From Candidatus Eiseniibacteriota bacterium (GTDB taxonomy: Bacteria > Joyebacterota > Joyebacteria > Joyebacterales > Joyebacteraceae): a DNA stretch of 37,118 nt. The stretch spans positions 1 to 37,118 of the forward strand of contig JAUXGN010000024.1 of assembly GCA_030622115.1 (NCBI GenBank), in the 5' to 3' direction. Positions 1-8,103 of this stretch are shown here, in pieces. A program made the position numbers and the translations under genes. The notes below the pieces were generated by a model. The model was not told where the DNA came from. It did no database searches and was given only the letters and a program-made list of their open reading frames with translations. Each line of letters starts with the position of its first letter. The first letter of the stretch is position 1.

Positions 1-1116
1 CGTGTCGCTCATTTCCCCATCGGGCCGGGCATAAAGCAGAATGCGGTTGAGGTCGAGGGTCATGCGCCAGCAGGTATCATTGCCGTGCCAGTTGCCGCTG
101 CGGACCACGCTGTCCGTGGCTCCGAAAAAGCGATAGGCCACTCCCTTGGTCATCCGGGCGAGCCCCACGACGAAGCGGTTCTCACGGAGCAGATACTTCT
201 TGGCACCAAGCACTAGCCTGTTCTCAAGCGCCCTCTTGGCGCTGCCGGCTGGAAACTGATCGCCGTTCTCCTCGGGCGAGCCGAGTGCATAGTGGGGCAA
301 CCAGTTCTTCTGGCCGTTTATGCCGACCAGATTTTTCATGTTGAGAGTGACTCCCACCTTCTTGTGGGTCTTGAGTTTGGGCAGACAGATGAAGACATCG
401 GCCTCAAGCGCGGTCCGTGAGATCATGTACTCGTGGAGCCCACCAGAGTGATGGCGGTTCGTCTCCTCGACATCGTAGAAGGCCCCGTAGTACTTCCGAC
501 CCAGATGGTCCAGCTCGGCAAAGTAGCTGCCCGCTCCCAGGTCGCAGCGGGCATTGCCGCGCGGATCACCATCGAGTTCCACCGTTTCGACATAGACGCC
601 ATCACGCTTAACTCGACGCTTGTCTCTGAGATCGATGAAGGTGAGTTCTATTCCACAGCGCTCCCTATAGAACGCTTGCAGCTGGTCGATGCCCAGTCGC
701 TCACGCATACGGTTCATCAGCGAGTCTTCCTGGGGAGCGTCAGCCAGAATGATGCGTCCCTCCCCCCGAAGGGCGAGAACCACATAATCTGCGACTGCGC
801 GAATGATCGAACCGTGGGTGATGAGACCGTGCCAAGCGCCGTTCTTTTCCTGACAGTCGGCTATCATGTTGGGCTTGAGCATTACCGTATCGCCCGGACG
901 CACTACTTCGCCTAGCGGGTTCCACTGGGCCGTCCCGAATCGCTCGGCGTCCAGCCCCATGAGTCGGAAGCACTCACGCACGCCACGATAGCCATCGTTG
1001 GCCGGGTCCACTGAATCATCGAAGCCGATCTCGGGAAAGGACTCGGGCGGATGAAAGGGGGGCTCGTCACTGTAGCGAGCCTCTCTGTTGCAGAATATCC
1101 CCACTCGATCATTCAT
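1..1116 (-). CDS. DUF362 domain-containing protein (3' end missing)
   Basis: The reading frame is open without a stop from an ATG at 1116 to the window edge (372 codons), so the C-terminus lies outside. The translation begins MNDRVGIFCNREARYSD and contains VVRPGDTVMLKPNMIAD, GRIILADAPQEDS and VFICLPKLKTHKKVGVTLNM. These are hallmarks of DUF362 (PF04015): a Lys-Pro-Asn segment and a 'LPKLKTH' segment followed by a conserved Asn-Gly pair. DUF362 proteins have no settled biochemical role and some carry ferredoxin modules; no cysteine cluster is visible in the part present. The start codon overlaps the stop of the upstream glycosyltransferase as ATGA, which suggests translational coupling and joint expression, perhaps in surface polysaccharide synthesis (inference). 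Family call is fairly sure, function unknown. Confidence 0.8.
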   Translation of the reverse strand, partial: MNDRVGIFCNREARYSDEPPFHPPESFPEIGFDDSVDPANDGYRGVRECFRLMGLDAERFGTAQWNPLGEVVRPGDTVMLKPNMIADCQEKNGAWHGLITHGSIIRAVADYVVLALRGEGRIILADAPQEDSLMNRMRERLGIDQLQAFYRERCGIELTFIDLRDKRRVKRDGVYVETVELDGDPRGNARCDLGAGSYFAELDHLGRKYYGAFYDVEETNRHHSGGLHEYMISRTALEADVFICLPKLKTHKKVGVTLNMKNLVGINGQKNWLPHYALGSPEENGDQFPAGSAKRALENRLVLGAKKYLLRENRFVVGLARMTKGVAYRFFGATDSVVRSGNWHGNDTCWRMTLDLNRILLYARPDGEMSDT

Positions 1117-2288
1117 CGGGTCTTCCTGTCGTTGCGTTTCAGACAGTCCCGCCACACTTCGCCGAAGCGCTCGAAGTTGCGGTCCAGCTCATACTCATCA
1201 GCTACCTTCCGCCGGTTGGCAACCCCCATGCGTCCGCGCAGAGCCGCATCATTGGCAAGCGTTAGAGTAGCCTTGAGCAATGCATCGGCGTCGGCTATCG
1301 GAACCAGGAGTCCATTCACGCCTTCCTCGATGACCTCCGGGATGGCCCCAACCGGCGTGGCGATGATCGGCAGAGCCATCGCCATGGCCTCCAGCATGGA
1401 GTTGGGGAAACCCTCACCGTGCGAAGGGATGAGGAACATGTCCGCCCGCCGGTATTCGACATCGAGCGCCGCGCGATCCAGAACCCCAACCGGTTCCACG
1501 ACATCGTCGAGACCCAACTCCGTGATGCGCTGCCGCACCCCGGCGTGGGTCGCGATACATCGGATGCGGACACGCCCCCGGAGCCCTGGCGCCATGGAGA
1601 GCACTTCCTCGATGCCCTTGCCGACGGGCTCCATGTTGCAGAGAAAGACGGCCGTGACCGGACTCACGGTCTCGTCTCGCTCCGGCAGCGGAGGAGGCAG
1701 TGGTACCGCATTAGGGATGATCCTGAGTTTCGACGGATCAGTGAGCTGGGCGAAGTAATCATACGAACGCTGGGACTGAACCACAATGCCGCCGGCCGCA
1801 TCCAGTATGCGCCTTATGAGCGACTGCGTGCGTACGGAACTCCCCTCGTAGAACCCGTCGAAGACCCCGCCAAAGCGAATGACTACCGCGCGGCCCATGG
1901 CCAGCGTCATAGCCATGTAGATCGACGGCTCCCAGAAGGCAAAGTAGTCGGAAAACTGGATCTGAACGATCCGGGCTCCCGAGCGCAGCAGGACAACTGG
2001 GTACGCGACAACGTGCCAAGCCGTGACCACGAGGCTCTTCACTCCGCGGACGATTCCGCCCTCAAGAAAGCCGGCGTAGGTAACCTCACCCTTGATCGCT
2101 CGCTTCCTGAGTGGTCGAGTGGTGGAGTGACGAACGAACTCCCACTCCTCCTTCTGCGAAGAACCGATGAGATTGAGCATAAAGGTGGTAACACCCCCCG
2201 TCGTCGGCGGAAAGGGTCCAACCACTAGTACTCGCGGCTTGTCGGCTATGGGAAACCTCCGGGGTACGCTCGCGGTCGAGCAAAGCAC
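1113..2288 (-). CDS. GT-B glycosyltransferase, family 4-like
   Basis: This 391-residue protein has the two-domain GT-B layout. The N-terminal domain opens with PRVLVVGPFPPTTGGV, the usual Gly-rich acceptor-side loop. The C-terminal domain carries the E-x7-E nucleotide-sugar motif in SHGEGFPNSMLEAMAM (E292 and E300), followed by LPIIATPVGAIPEVI. Such enzymes transfer a sugar from an NDP-sugar to a lipid or glycan acceptor at the inner face of the cytoplasmic membrane; donor and acceptor cannot be read from sequence. The start is a GTG at 2288 with AGGCGGGG just upstream. Homology really begins near residue 15, so a slightly later start is possible; a GGAGG lies 6 bases before an in-frame ATA, which I did not accept as a start. 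A promoter lies upstream at 2343-2371, and the stop overlaps the start of the DUF362 gene. Confidence 0.85.
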   Translation of the reverse strand: MLCSTASVPRRFPIADKPRVLVVGPFPPTTGGVTTFMLNLIGSSQKEEWEFVRHSTTRPLRKRAIKGEVTYAGFLEGGIVRGVKSLVVTAWHVVAYPVVLLRSGARIVQIQFSDYFAFWEPSIYMAMTLAMGRAVVIRFGGVFDGFYEGSSVRTQSLIRRILDAAGGIVVQSQRSYDYFAQLTDPSKLRIIPNAVPLPPPLPERDETVSPVTAVFLCNMEPVGKGIEEVLSMAPGLRGRVRIRCIATHAGVRQRITELGLDDVVEPVGVLDRAALDVEYRRADMFLIPSHGEGFPNSMLEAMAMALPIIATPVGAIPEVIEEGVNGLLVPIADADALLKATLTLANDAALRGRMGVANRRKVADEYELDRNFERFGEVWRDCLKRNDRKTR

Positions 2289-2342
2289 GAGACCCCGCCT
2301 GTAGCGCTCATCGCGGGGAAAACACGCTACGATCCTATCTTG

Positions 2343-2371
2343 AGTCTAAGGGAGCCCCTGTTGAGTGTCAA
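2343..2371 (-). promoter_or_regulatory. sigma70-type promoter for the glycosyltransferase gene, with a palindrome at the -35
   Basis: Read on the minus strand, TTGACA (2366-2371) is followed after 17 bases by TAGACT (2343-2348). The expected start of transcription is about 50 bases before the GTG at 2288. The inverted repeat TGTTGA-GTG-TCAACA (2359-2373) covers the -35 box, so a repressor or activator could bind there (inference). I see nothing else of note between 2289 and 2466. Confidence 0.5.
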
Positions 2372-2466
2372 CACGGCCACCGTATGCGGTGAGCACAACT
2401 CTCCCACCGTATCCTGAACTCCTGCATGCAAGCGCGGGGCCGGAATGATCTCCGACCCCGCCTCGT

Positions 2467-2543
<77 letters not shown>

Positions 2544-2564
2544 GCTATGTTACGTCTCCGTCGT

Positions 2565-2996
2565 CTAGAACGGCAGGTCGTCATCCTCGATCTTCGTGCT
2601 TGAGGCAGCGACGAACTCGGGCGTCCCGGAATCGCTCACTCCGGCTCCACCCTGATCTCCTCGTCCACCCAGCATCTGCATGTCGCGGGCGACGATCTCG
2701 GTCGTCTTCCTCTGCACACCCTGCTTGTCTTCCCAAGACCGCGTGGTGAGCCGACCTTCGATGTAGACCTGACGGCCCTTGGTCAAGTACTGCCCGCAGA
2801 TCTCCGCCAACTTGCCCCAGGCGACGATCCTATGCCATTCCGTCCTCTCCTGCTTGACGCCATCCTTGCCCGTCCACGATTCGTTCGTGGCCAGGGTGAA
2901 CGTCGCGACAGGAGCGCCGCTCGGTGTACTTCGAAGCTCGGGATCGCCACCGAGATTCCCGATCAGAATGACCTTGTTGATTCCTCTACCGGCCAT
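2565..2996 (-). CDS. ssb: single-stranded DNA-binding protein
   Basis: A 143-residue SSB of normal bacterial size. The OB-fold domain fills about residues 1-110, opening with [17 protein letters not shown] and including the aromatic/strand segment [20 protein letters not shown] and [12 protein letters not shown]. After a short Gly/Ser-rich linker it ends in the acidic tip DDDLPF, the peptide that docks replication and repair partners. It coats single-stranded DNA during replication, recombination and repair. The ATG at 2996 has GGAGGA eight bases upstream. The gene sits inside a tRNA cluster, between tRNA-His and tRNA-Lys and on the same strand, so it is probably transcribed from the promoter at 3379-3407; no separate strong promoter is visible in the 115-base gap. 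Confidence 0.96.
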   Translation of the reverse strand: MAGRGINKVILIGNLGGDPELRSTPSGAPVATFTLATNESWTGKDGVKQERTEWHRIVAWGKLAEICGQYLTKGRQVYIEGRLTTRSWEDKQGVQRKTTEIVARDMQMLGGRGDQGGAGVSDSGTPEFVAASSTKIEDDDLPF

Positions 2997-3111
2997 GACA
3001 CCATCCTCCAGAAGGGGTCTGCCTCATACCATCTTCCGCCCGATGCCCCTGAGGGGCTGCCGACCAGGGGATGTCTTTCTGCTGAGGGGACAAACCCAAG
3101 CCTCTTATGTA

Positions 3112-3188
3112 TGGGGTGGAAGACGGGGATTGAACCCGCGACCACTGGAACCACAATCCAGGGCTCTACCAACTGAGCTACTTCCACC
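3112..3188 (-). tRNA. tRNA-His (anticodon GTG)
   Basis: Acceptor GTGGAAG pairs with CTTCCAC. The discriminator is C and the base before position 1 is G, giving the G-1:C73 pair specific to tRNA-His. CCA is encoded. The anticodon arm is CTGGA-TTGTGGT-TCCAG, giving GTG. It belongs to the minus-strand Pro-Arg-His cluster. Confidence 0.96.
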
Positions 3189-3199
3189 GTTTCATTCTG

Positions 3200-3276
<77 letters not shown>

Positions 3277-3280
3277 GACT

Positions 3281-3358
<78 letters not shown>

Positions 3359-3378
3359 GTGGCGAACAACAAACACTT

Positions 3379-3407
3379 ATGATATCCACCGACGCGCACC
3401 CTGTCAA
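3379..3407 (-). promoter_or_regulatory. strong promoter of the tRNA-Pro/Arg/His-ssb-tRNA-Lys cluster
   Basis: On the minus strand a perfect -35 TTGACA (3402-3407) is followed after exactly 17 bases by TATCAT (3379-3384), matching TATAAT at five of six positions. The predicted start is about 15 bases before tRNA-Pro. This near-consensus sequence fits a stable-RNA promoter. Confidence 0.75.
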
Positions 3408-3538
3408 GTCGGAGACGAAAAACCGACCTTGCATCCTCACCCCATCAACGAGCCGCACCCTGCAATCGACAGCTGCGTCCACCGTCGTTCACGGCCGATC
3501 TCCCGATGATCACAGGACGATTCAGCCACTGTGTATTT

Positions 3539-3571
3539 GTGGCCGCGGCCCAATGGGAGGCCCGCGGCCAC
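3539..3571 (-). terminator. GC-rich hairpin after rdgB, no U-tract
   Basis: GTGGCCGCGG (3539-3548) and CCGCGGCCAC (3562-3571) form a perfect 10-bp stem with a 13-base loop. It lies about 160 bases past the rdgB stop and before the tRNA promoter, so it probably separates the two transcription units. No T-run follows on either strand, so a classical intrinsic terminator is uncertain. The rest of 3408-3729 shows nothing I can support. Confidence 0.35.
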
Positions 3572-3729
3572 CTGAAGACTTGACCCCCAAGAGGAGGCCA
3601 AGTCGGCCAGAACAATCCGAATTGGAATTCTATCACGGCCCGAATGCCCACGCAAGCGTTTGAGCCGGAGCAGATGTGAATTGTGTAACTGTTGCGCTGT
3701 AGGGGTGTTACGGAACATGTCCAGTCACT

Positions 3730-4320
3730 CTACGTCGCCTGCGTAATGAGCTCGCGTGCCTTCTCAAGCGCCCTTCCACGATGGCTCAGCGCGTTCTTTT
3801 CGTCCCGCGACATCTCCGCGTATGAGAGTGTCTGTCCGTTCGGCAAAAAAATGGGATCGTAGCCGAAGCCGGTGTCACCGCGCGGCTCCCGCAGGATGAC
3901 ACCGTCGGTTCGTCCCTCGACGGTTGTCACTTCTCCGCTCGGTGTCGCAAGAGCCACCACGCAGCGAAACGCCGCTCCGCGCTTCTCATCCGGAACACCT
4001 TCGAGTTCATGGAGGAGCTTGCGGTTGTTGTCTTCGTAGCTACACACCTCGCCGGCGTAGCGAGCCGATATCACACCAGGAGCTCCGCCGAGAGCCGCGA
4101 CCTCGAGACCGGTATCGTCGGCAAGCGCAGGAAGACCGGTCGCCAGGGATATCTCTCTCGCCTTCTTGATGGCGTTGTCTTCGAGAGTCTCACCGTCCTC
4201 CACTACCTCGGGAAGATCCGGGAAGTCGCGGAACGAGAGAATCTCAACGTCGAGATCAGACAGCATCGCGGAGAGTTCCGCTATCTTGTGCACGTTGCGT
4301 GTCGCAAGAACAAGCTTCAT
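3730..4320 (-). CDS. rdgB: XTP/dITP diphosphatase (RdgB/HAM1 family)
   Basis: A 196-residue protein covering the whole Ham1/RdgB family. It starts MKLVLATRNVHKIAEL (the T/SxNxxK substrate loop), has VVEDGETLEDNAIKKA and LADDTGLEVAALGGAPGV (acidic metal/phosphate-binding residues), and ends with DTGFGYDPIFLPNG and the ALSHRGRAL motif. The family hydrolyses non-canonical purine triphosphates such as dITP and XTP to monophosphate and pyrophosphate, keeping them out of DNA and RNA. The ATG at 4320 lies 18 bases after the murI stop, with a GAGG upstream. It is the last gene of the smpB-amidase-GerMN-murI-rdgB operon; murI-GerMN-rdgB neighbourhoods are common in bacteria. Confidence 0.95.
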   Translation of the reverse strand: MKLVLATRNVHKIAELSAMLSDLDVEILSFRDFPDLPEVVEDGETLEDNAIKKAREISLATGLPALADDTGLEVAALGGAPGVISARYAGEVCSYEDNNRKLLHELEGVPDEKRGAAFRCVVALATPSGEVTTVEGRTDGVILREPRGDTGFGYDPIFLPNGQTLSYAEMSRDEKNALSHRGRALEKARELITQAT

Positions 4321-4338
4321 ACGTCACAACCTCGTTCC

Positions 4339-5166
4339 TCAGCGGCCGCAGCCCATGAGTTCATCTATGGTAACAACACTCACATCCGGCAGCTCCGCGC
4401 CGAGGAAGCGCTCCGCCTGCTCCCTGAATCGGTGCGGCACATCACTCACGAAGAACCCATGCGCTGGTTCCCCACCGGAGTCGTTCGCGATGTCGAACTC
4501 TGCCAGGACCTGTGCGACGTCTCGCGCCGTCTCCTCGGCGGAGTCTATGAGCCTGACGGCGGGACCGAGTACTTTCTGAATAGTCTGCTTCAATATCGGG
4601 TAGTGCGTACACCCAAGCACGACCACATCAACACCGGCGTCCCTGAGCGGAGCCAGATACTCGTGCGCCACGACGAGAGTGACCTCACGATCGGTCCAGC
4701 CCTCCTCCGCCAGCGGAACGAAGAGCGGACAGCTCTGCTCGGTGATCTCTATCTCGCTGTCGAGTCGCTGGATGCTCTCGCGATAGGCGTGACTGGCAAT
4801 GGTTCCTTCTGTCCCGATCACTCCTACCTTCCCGTTCAGCGTTGAGGATACCGCCGCAAGCGCCCCCGGGTCTATGACACCGATGATAGGAACATCGTAT
4901 CGGTCTCTGAGCTCGCCAAGAGCGGCGGCGGATGCCGTGTTGCATGCGATCACGATCATCTTCACGTCTTGGCGAAGAAGAAACTCCGAGTCCTGGATGG
5001 CGAACTGGATAACCGTCTCAGTAGACTTCGGACCGTACGGCAGTCGCGCCGTGTCTCCGAAATAGATTATCTTCTCTTTGGGGAGCTGCCGAGCGATCTC
5101 CGCAACAACGGTAAGACCCCCTATGCCTGAGTCAAAGACGCCTATGGCTCTCGGTTCCCTGCTCAC
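4339..5166 (-). CDS. murI: glutamate racemase
   Basis: This enzyme interconverts L- and D-glutamate for peptidoglycan precursors in the cytoplasm. The N-terminal IGVFDSGIGGLTV and the two catalytic cysteines in ACNTASA (Cys75) and GCTHYP (Cys186) are intact, and IIYFGDTARLPYG is a family hallmark. I place the start at the GTG at 5166 (275 residues). The frame is also open to an ATG at 5184, but the sequence there is GGAGGGAGAGAC directly before the GTG, an ideal ribosome-binding site that would otherwise be coding. It lies 18 bases after the GerMN gene and 18 before rdgB. Confidence 0.95.
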   Translation of the reverse strand: MSREPRAIGVFDSGIGGLTVVAEIARQLPKEKIIYFGDTARLPYGPKSTETVIQFAIQDSEFLLRQDVKMIVIACNTASAAALGELRDRYDVPIIGVIDPGALAAVSSTLNGKVGVIGTEGTIASHAYRESIQRLDSEIEITEQSCPLFVPLAEEGWTDREVTLVVAHEYLAPLRDAGVDVVVLGCTHYPILKQTIQKVLGPAVRLIDSAEETARDVAQVLAEFDIANDSGGEPAHGFFVSDVPHRFREQAERFLGAELPDVSVVTIDELMGCGR

Positions 5167-5184
5167 GTCTCTCCCTCCCAACAT

Positions 5185-5733
5185 CTAGCGGTAGTTCTCC
5201 ACTGGGAACGACTCGCTCGCGTCGTAGTGTCCGGCTATGGTCTCGATCTCTCTGCCTTCGACAAGAAATTTCACACTGCGGACTTCGGGGAAGTTCCTGA
5301 CCAGCGTCGCAACGACAGACCGGATTGTGAAGATCTCCCCCGCTGACCCACCTGGGTGGTTGTCAATGAGTTCGCGACTGAAGTCGACGTAGGCTCCTCC
5401 GGCATCGTCAAAGACGACCGAGATCACTCTTGTCCCCCGTGGGATCGTCGCCACTCCTCGTTTCTCCGGTCCACGAGCGAGTTCCTCAAGGATGCGACGC
5501 GCGCGTCCCGGTCTGTCGTCGGGGACGACTATCTCCCGCTCTTCAGTCACGATTCGACTCGCGGCTCTGTCAGCGAACGCGAGCTTGACCGTCTGCACAC
5601 CCGGACCCACCTTCTCTTCGATCACGCCTGTGCTCTCCACCTCAGGAACAGGCTCACGGCCTGACACGAGGAACAGCACAACCCCTGCGGCAACAACCAC
5701 TACGAGGAGAATCACCAGTTGCATTCTGGTCAT
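5185..5733 (-). CDS. GerMN-domain membrane-anchored protein
   Basis: This 182-residue protein has one N-terminal membrane segment (about residues 5-24, LVILLVVVVAAGVVLFLVSG) followed by an extracytoplasmic region. That region ends in a GerMN domain (about residues 47-170): VQTVKLAFADR, a Pro/Arg-rich ARRILEELARGP helix, IPRGTRVISVVFDDAGGAYVDFS and the FTIRSVVATLVRNFPEVRSVKFLVEG strand-helix-strand. GerMN was named in sporulation proteins but is widespread in non-sporulating cell-envelope proteins. The gene is 15 bases from the amidase stop, with GGGAGG before its ATG. Its position between an amidase and murI points to a role in wall metabolism (inference). Confidence 0.85.
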   Translation of the reverse strand: MTRMQLVILLVVVVAAGVVLFLVSGREPVPEVESTGVIEEKVGPGVQTVKLAFADRAASRIVTEEREIVVPDDRPGRARRILEELARGPEKRGVATIPRGTRVISVVFDDAGGAYVDFSRELIDNHPGGSAGEIFTIRSVVATLVRNFPEVRSVKFLVEGREIETIAGHYDASESFPVENYR

Positions 5734-5748
5734 CGGTTCCTCCCAAGT

Positions 5749-7266
5749 CTAATCTCGTGTGAAATCAGTGATGCCCCTGGCGATGGCGCCGGCCACAGTC
5801 CGGACGTGGCTCTCATCCGCAAGAAGAGAGGCTTCATTCCCGTTGGTGATAAAGCCCACCTCGACCACGACCGCGGGCATGGCGCAGCCGGACAGCACGA
5901 TCAGCTCCTGTCCTCGCGTGCCTCGCCCGGGCACATCGAGAGCTCTGTCCAAGCGTTCGCCGATATCGGACGCCAGCATTCTGCTCTTACTCGAGTACGC
6001 GGTCTGAACGCGCTTCCACTGGAACCCAGCCGCTGCAGAACGAGGCGCGCCTGATCTCATGTAGCGGAGTCCGACCTGCGAGCTTCGGCCAACGTGTGGC
6101 TCCGCATCGTCGCGGAGCGCGTAGTACGATACCGAGTGTCCGGCAGCGACCGCTGAATGGTACGCCCCGCACTGTATGCTCACAAAGATGTCGGCCGCAG
6201 CCATGTTCGCGATCTCTGCGCGCCGCTCCAGAGGAACGAAGGAATCAGCACTTCTGGTCATGAAGACGTAGAATCCGTCCTCTCGCAGAATGTTCGCAAG
6301 CTCATTGGCCAGCGCCAGCGCCACGTCCTTCTCGAGAAGGCCGCCGATACCGACGGCGCCCGGATCTCGACCTCCGTGTCCCGGATCAATGATCACCGTC
6401 TCAATGCCGTCGTAGCCGGGAAGATCCGTTGCTCCGGAGGCGACGCCCTGCTCAGACCTGAGACCCGGCATCGGCACGAACGCGGTCCTGTCTGCAGTCT
6501 CAATCGACCCGCCGCGAACAAGGACTTCGATCCGATGCGGATGGCTTCTCAGCACCGCCGAGTAGGTACCGGCGCTTCTCGAGGTCAAGATCCTCGCGAG
6601 AACTCCTGTCGGAAGCTTACTGAAGAACACCTGCGATACCACGCCCGCACCGTGCTCGATCGCCAGCGTATCCGGCATCCGCGCACCTTTGATATAGACA
6701 TCGATCTGTCCTGACCGCACGCTCTCGACTCGGAACTCGGCACTGTCATTGAGTCCGATGACAACAGCTGTTCCCTCAGCCTGCCCCTCGACCACAGCGT
6801 TCAGAACGGCTGCACCCAGATGCGTCACCCATACTCCATCATCACCGGGCGTCCACGTCACCTCAGAGTTGGTTATCCTCGCCACGATGCTCGTGAGAAA
6901 CGCCGGGGGAACCCAGAACCCTCCGTCGGCAATGCGCGCCGGATGGTGAACATTCATCACGGTCTGGTCGACTGTGATGAACGCGTTGTCCGCGGAGACG
7001 GTCACCCTGTGTTCACCGACACTCAGCACCATCTTGCGTGCTCGCGCATTCCAGTGTCTGGCTGCCCCGATGGCGCGAGCCACATCGGCAAGGCTGAAGT
7101 ATGTAACGCCGTCTCGCTCGGCTGTCTCCACCCGCTCGCTTCGCCCATCGTCCGGGAAAACGATACGGATCGCTCCCGCCTGCACCGAGCCCGGAAGGAG
7201 GCCCAGAAGCAGAACGAGTACGCCCAGCATGAACCAGATCCTATGTCGCACGAATCGCCTAGCCAT
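5749..7266 (-). CDS. Amidase_3-type N-acetylmuramoyl-L-alanine amidase with an altered zinc site
   Basis: A 505-residue exported protein. The signal peptide (about 1-30, FMLGVLVLLLGLLPGSVQA) is followed by a copper-amine-oxidase-N-like fold (VTYFSLADVARAIGA), an AMIN-like region and a C-terminal Amidase_3 domain. Amidase_3 enzymes cut the bond between MurNAc and L-Ala using a zinc ion held by His, Glu and His. Here His297 (IDPGHGG), Glu312 (LEKD) and the catalytic Glu469 (VVVEVGF) are present. The usual SIHAN motif reads SIQCG, so the third ligand is Gln365; this codon was checked in the DNA (CAG at 6172-6174 minus). The enzyme may therefore be inactive, regulatory, or use another ligand. The ATG at 7266 overlaps the smpB stop by 8 bases; a longer open frame to 7374 lies within smpB and was not used. 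Confidence 0.88.
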   Translation of the reverse strand: MARRFVRHRIWFMLGVLVLLLGLLPGSVQAGAIRIVFPDDGRSERVETAERDGVTYFSLADVARAIGAARHWNARARKMVLSVGEHRVTVSADNAFITVDQTVMNVHHPARIADGGFWVPPAFLTSIVARITNSEVTWTPGDDGVWVTHLGAAVLNAVVEGQAEGTAVVIGLNDSAEFRVESVRSGQIDVYIKGARMPDTLAIEHGAGVVSQVFFSKLPTGVLARILTSRSAGTYSAVLRSHPHRIEVLVRGGSIETADRTAFVPMPGLRSEQGVASGATDLPGYDGIETVIIDPGHGGRDPGAVGIGGLLEKDVALALANELANILREDGFYVFMTRSADSFVPLERRAEIANMAAADIFVSIQCGAYHSAVAAGHSVSYYALRDDAEPHVGRSSQVGLRYMRSGAPRSAAAGFQWKRVQTAYSSKSRMLASDIGERLDRALDVPGRGTRGQELIVLSGCAMPAVVVEVGFITNGNEASLLADESHVRTVAGAIARGITDFTRD

Positions 7267-7732
7267 CACTTGACAGCCTATGTTCTTTGCCGGCTCTGGC
7301 GATGTCACGCTTTGCATCGCGCTCGGCCAGTGCTCGACGTTTGTCGTAGACGCGCTTCCCTCGGCAGACACCAATCTCCACCTTCACGCGTCCACGCTTA
7401 AGATATATGTTGATGGGAATCAGAGTCATGCCCTTCTCCCGGACCTGCCGATGAAGCCTCCTGATCTGTGCTTTGTGAGCCAGGAGTTTGCGCTTCCTCA
7501 GGGGATCAACGTTGGAGCGATTGCCTTGTTCGTATGGGCTGATGTGGACACTGTGGAGGTAGAGCTCGCCATCTTCGATTCTGGCGAATCCGTCCACCAG
7601 CTGGACCTTCCCAAGACGAACCGACTTGACCTCGGTCCCCTTGAGAGCGATTCCCACCTCGAGAACGTCCACAACATGATAGTCGTGGAGTGCCCGCTTG
7701 TTCTTCGCGATGATCTTCACCCCATCAGCCAC
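7259..7732 (-). CDS. smpB: SsrA-binding protein
   Basis: A 157-residue protein of standard length. It has the SmpB beta-barrel signature: IAKNKRALHDYHVVDVLEVG, ALKGTEVKSVRLGKVQLVDGFARI, and YEQGNRSNVDPLRKRKLL. The basic C-terminal tail KRVYDKRRALAERDAKRDIAR enters the ribosomal decoding centre. It binds tmRNA and brings it to stalled ribosomes for rescue and tagging. The start is a GTG at 7732. The GGAG that could serve as its ribosome-binding site lies in a tight palindrome, TGGAG-CAA-CTCCA (7733-7745 on the plus strand), right against the start codon, which might limit initiation. No tmRNA gene was found in the window. The next gene, the amidase, overlaps it by 8 bases. Confidence 0.95.
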   Translation of the reverse strand: MADGVKIIAKNKRALHDYHVVDVLEVGIALKGTEVKSVRLGKVQLVDGFARIEDGELYLHSVHISPYEQGNRSNVDPLRKRKLLAHKAQIRRLHRQVREKGMTLIPINIYLKRGRVKVEIGVCRGKRVYDKRRALAERDAKRDIARAGKEHRLSSDG

Positions 7733-7800
7733 TGGAGCAACTCCAATTGCGCATCACGCGCATGCTGCGCACAGAAGGCGTACCTCAGATCTCCCAAGGG

Positions 7801-7830
7801 ATGCTATCAGAGCACGTTCGGCAAGGGCAA
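7801..7830 (-). promoter_or_regulatory. possible weak promoter of the smpB operon
   Basis: On the minus strand TTGCCC (7825-7830) is followed after 18 bases by TAGCAT (7801-7806). Each box matches consensus at four positions. It would start transcription about 60 bases before smpB, allowing smpB expression apart from the upstream small-RNA candidate. Confidence 0.3.
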
Positions 7831-7904
7831 GCGGATTGAGGGAGATGGAGCCACTCGGGTGATTCACATACACGGGGGAAACACCTTGTGGGCAACCGGC
7901 GAAC

Positions 7905-8097
7905 CCCAAAGAGACAGGCGGGGAGACACCTCCCCGCCTGAAGTTCGGGCTGATCCCCACCATCTGATTCCTGGCCGGCGACGTCGGAAGGAGAGCATCC
8001 AGACCAACGCTGCTGTGACAACAGGATGCGCGCCATTCTCGCTGGTCCCGTGATCTCTCCAAGTATCGGGCGCCTGCCGACCAAGTCACAAAGGCAC
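7905..8097 (-). ncRNA. candidate structured small RNA, 6S-like outline
   Basis: This stretch has its own near-consensus promoter (8104-8132), a strong fold and a terminator hairpin, but no plausible protein. Read on the minus strand, CTTGGTCGGC (8085-8076) pairs fully with GCCGGCCAGG (7979-7970), including two G-U pairs. Inside lies a bubble of 15 bases (8075-8061) opposite 10 (7989-7980). Then GGAGAG-ATC (8060-8052) pairs with GAT-G-CTCTCC (7999-7990), and GGACCAGCG (8048-8040) pairs with CGTTGGTCT (8009-8001). The result is an elongated rod with a large central bubble, about 190 bases with its terminator, which is the overall layout of 6S RNA (ssrS), the RNA mimic of an open promoter. It could instead be a long regulatory leader of smpB. 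Pairing was done by eye, with no covariance support. Confidence 0.42.
7915..7940 (-). terminator. intrinsic terminator after the small-RNA candidate
   Basis: A perfect 11-bp stem, CAGGCGGGGAG with CTCCCCGCCTG, and a four-base loop. On the minus strand it is followed by TCTCTTT, a modest U-rich tail. It would end the transcript begun at about 8097, or attenuate transcription into smpB. Confidence 0.5.
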
Positions 8098-8103
8098 TCT
8101 ATT

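Noticed and set aside
433-1758. Plus-strand open frames opposite the DUF362 and glycosyltransferase genes
   Set aside because: The minus strand encodes recognisable families continuously here; the plus frames have no family features.
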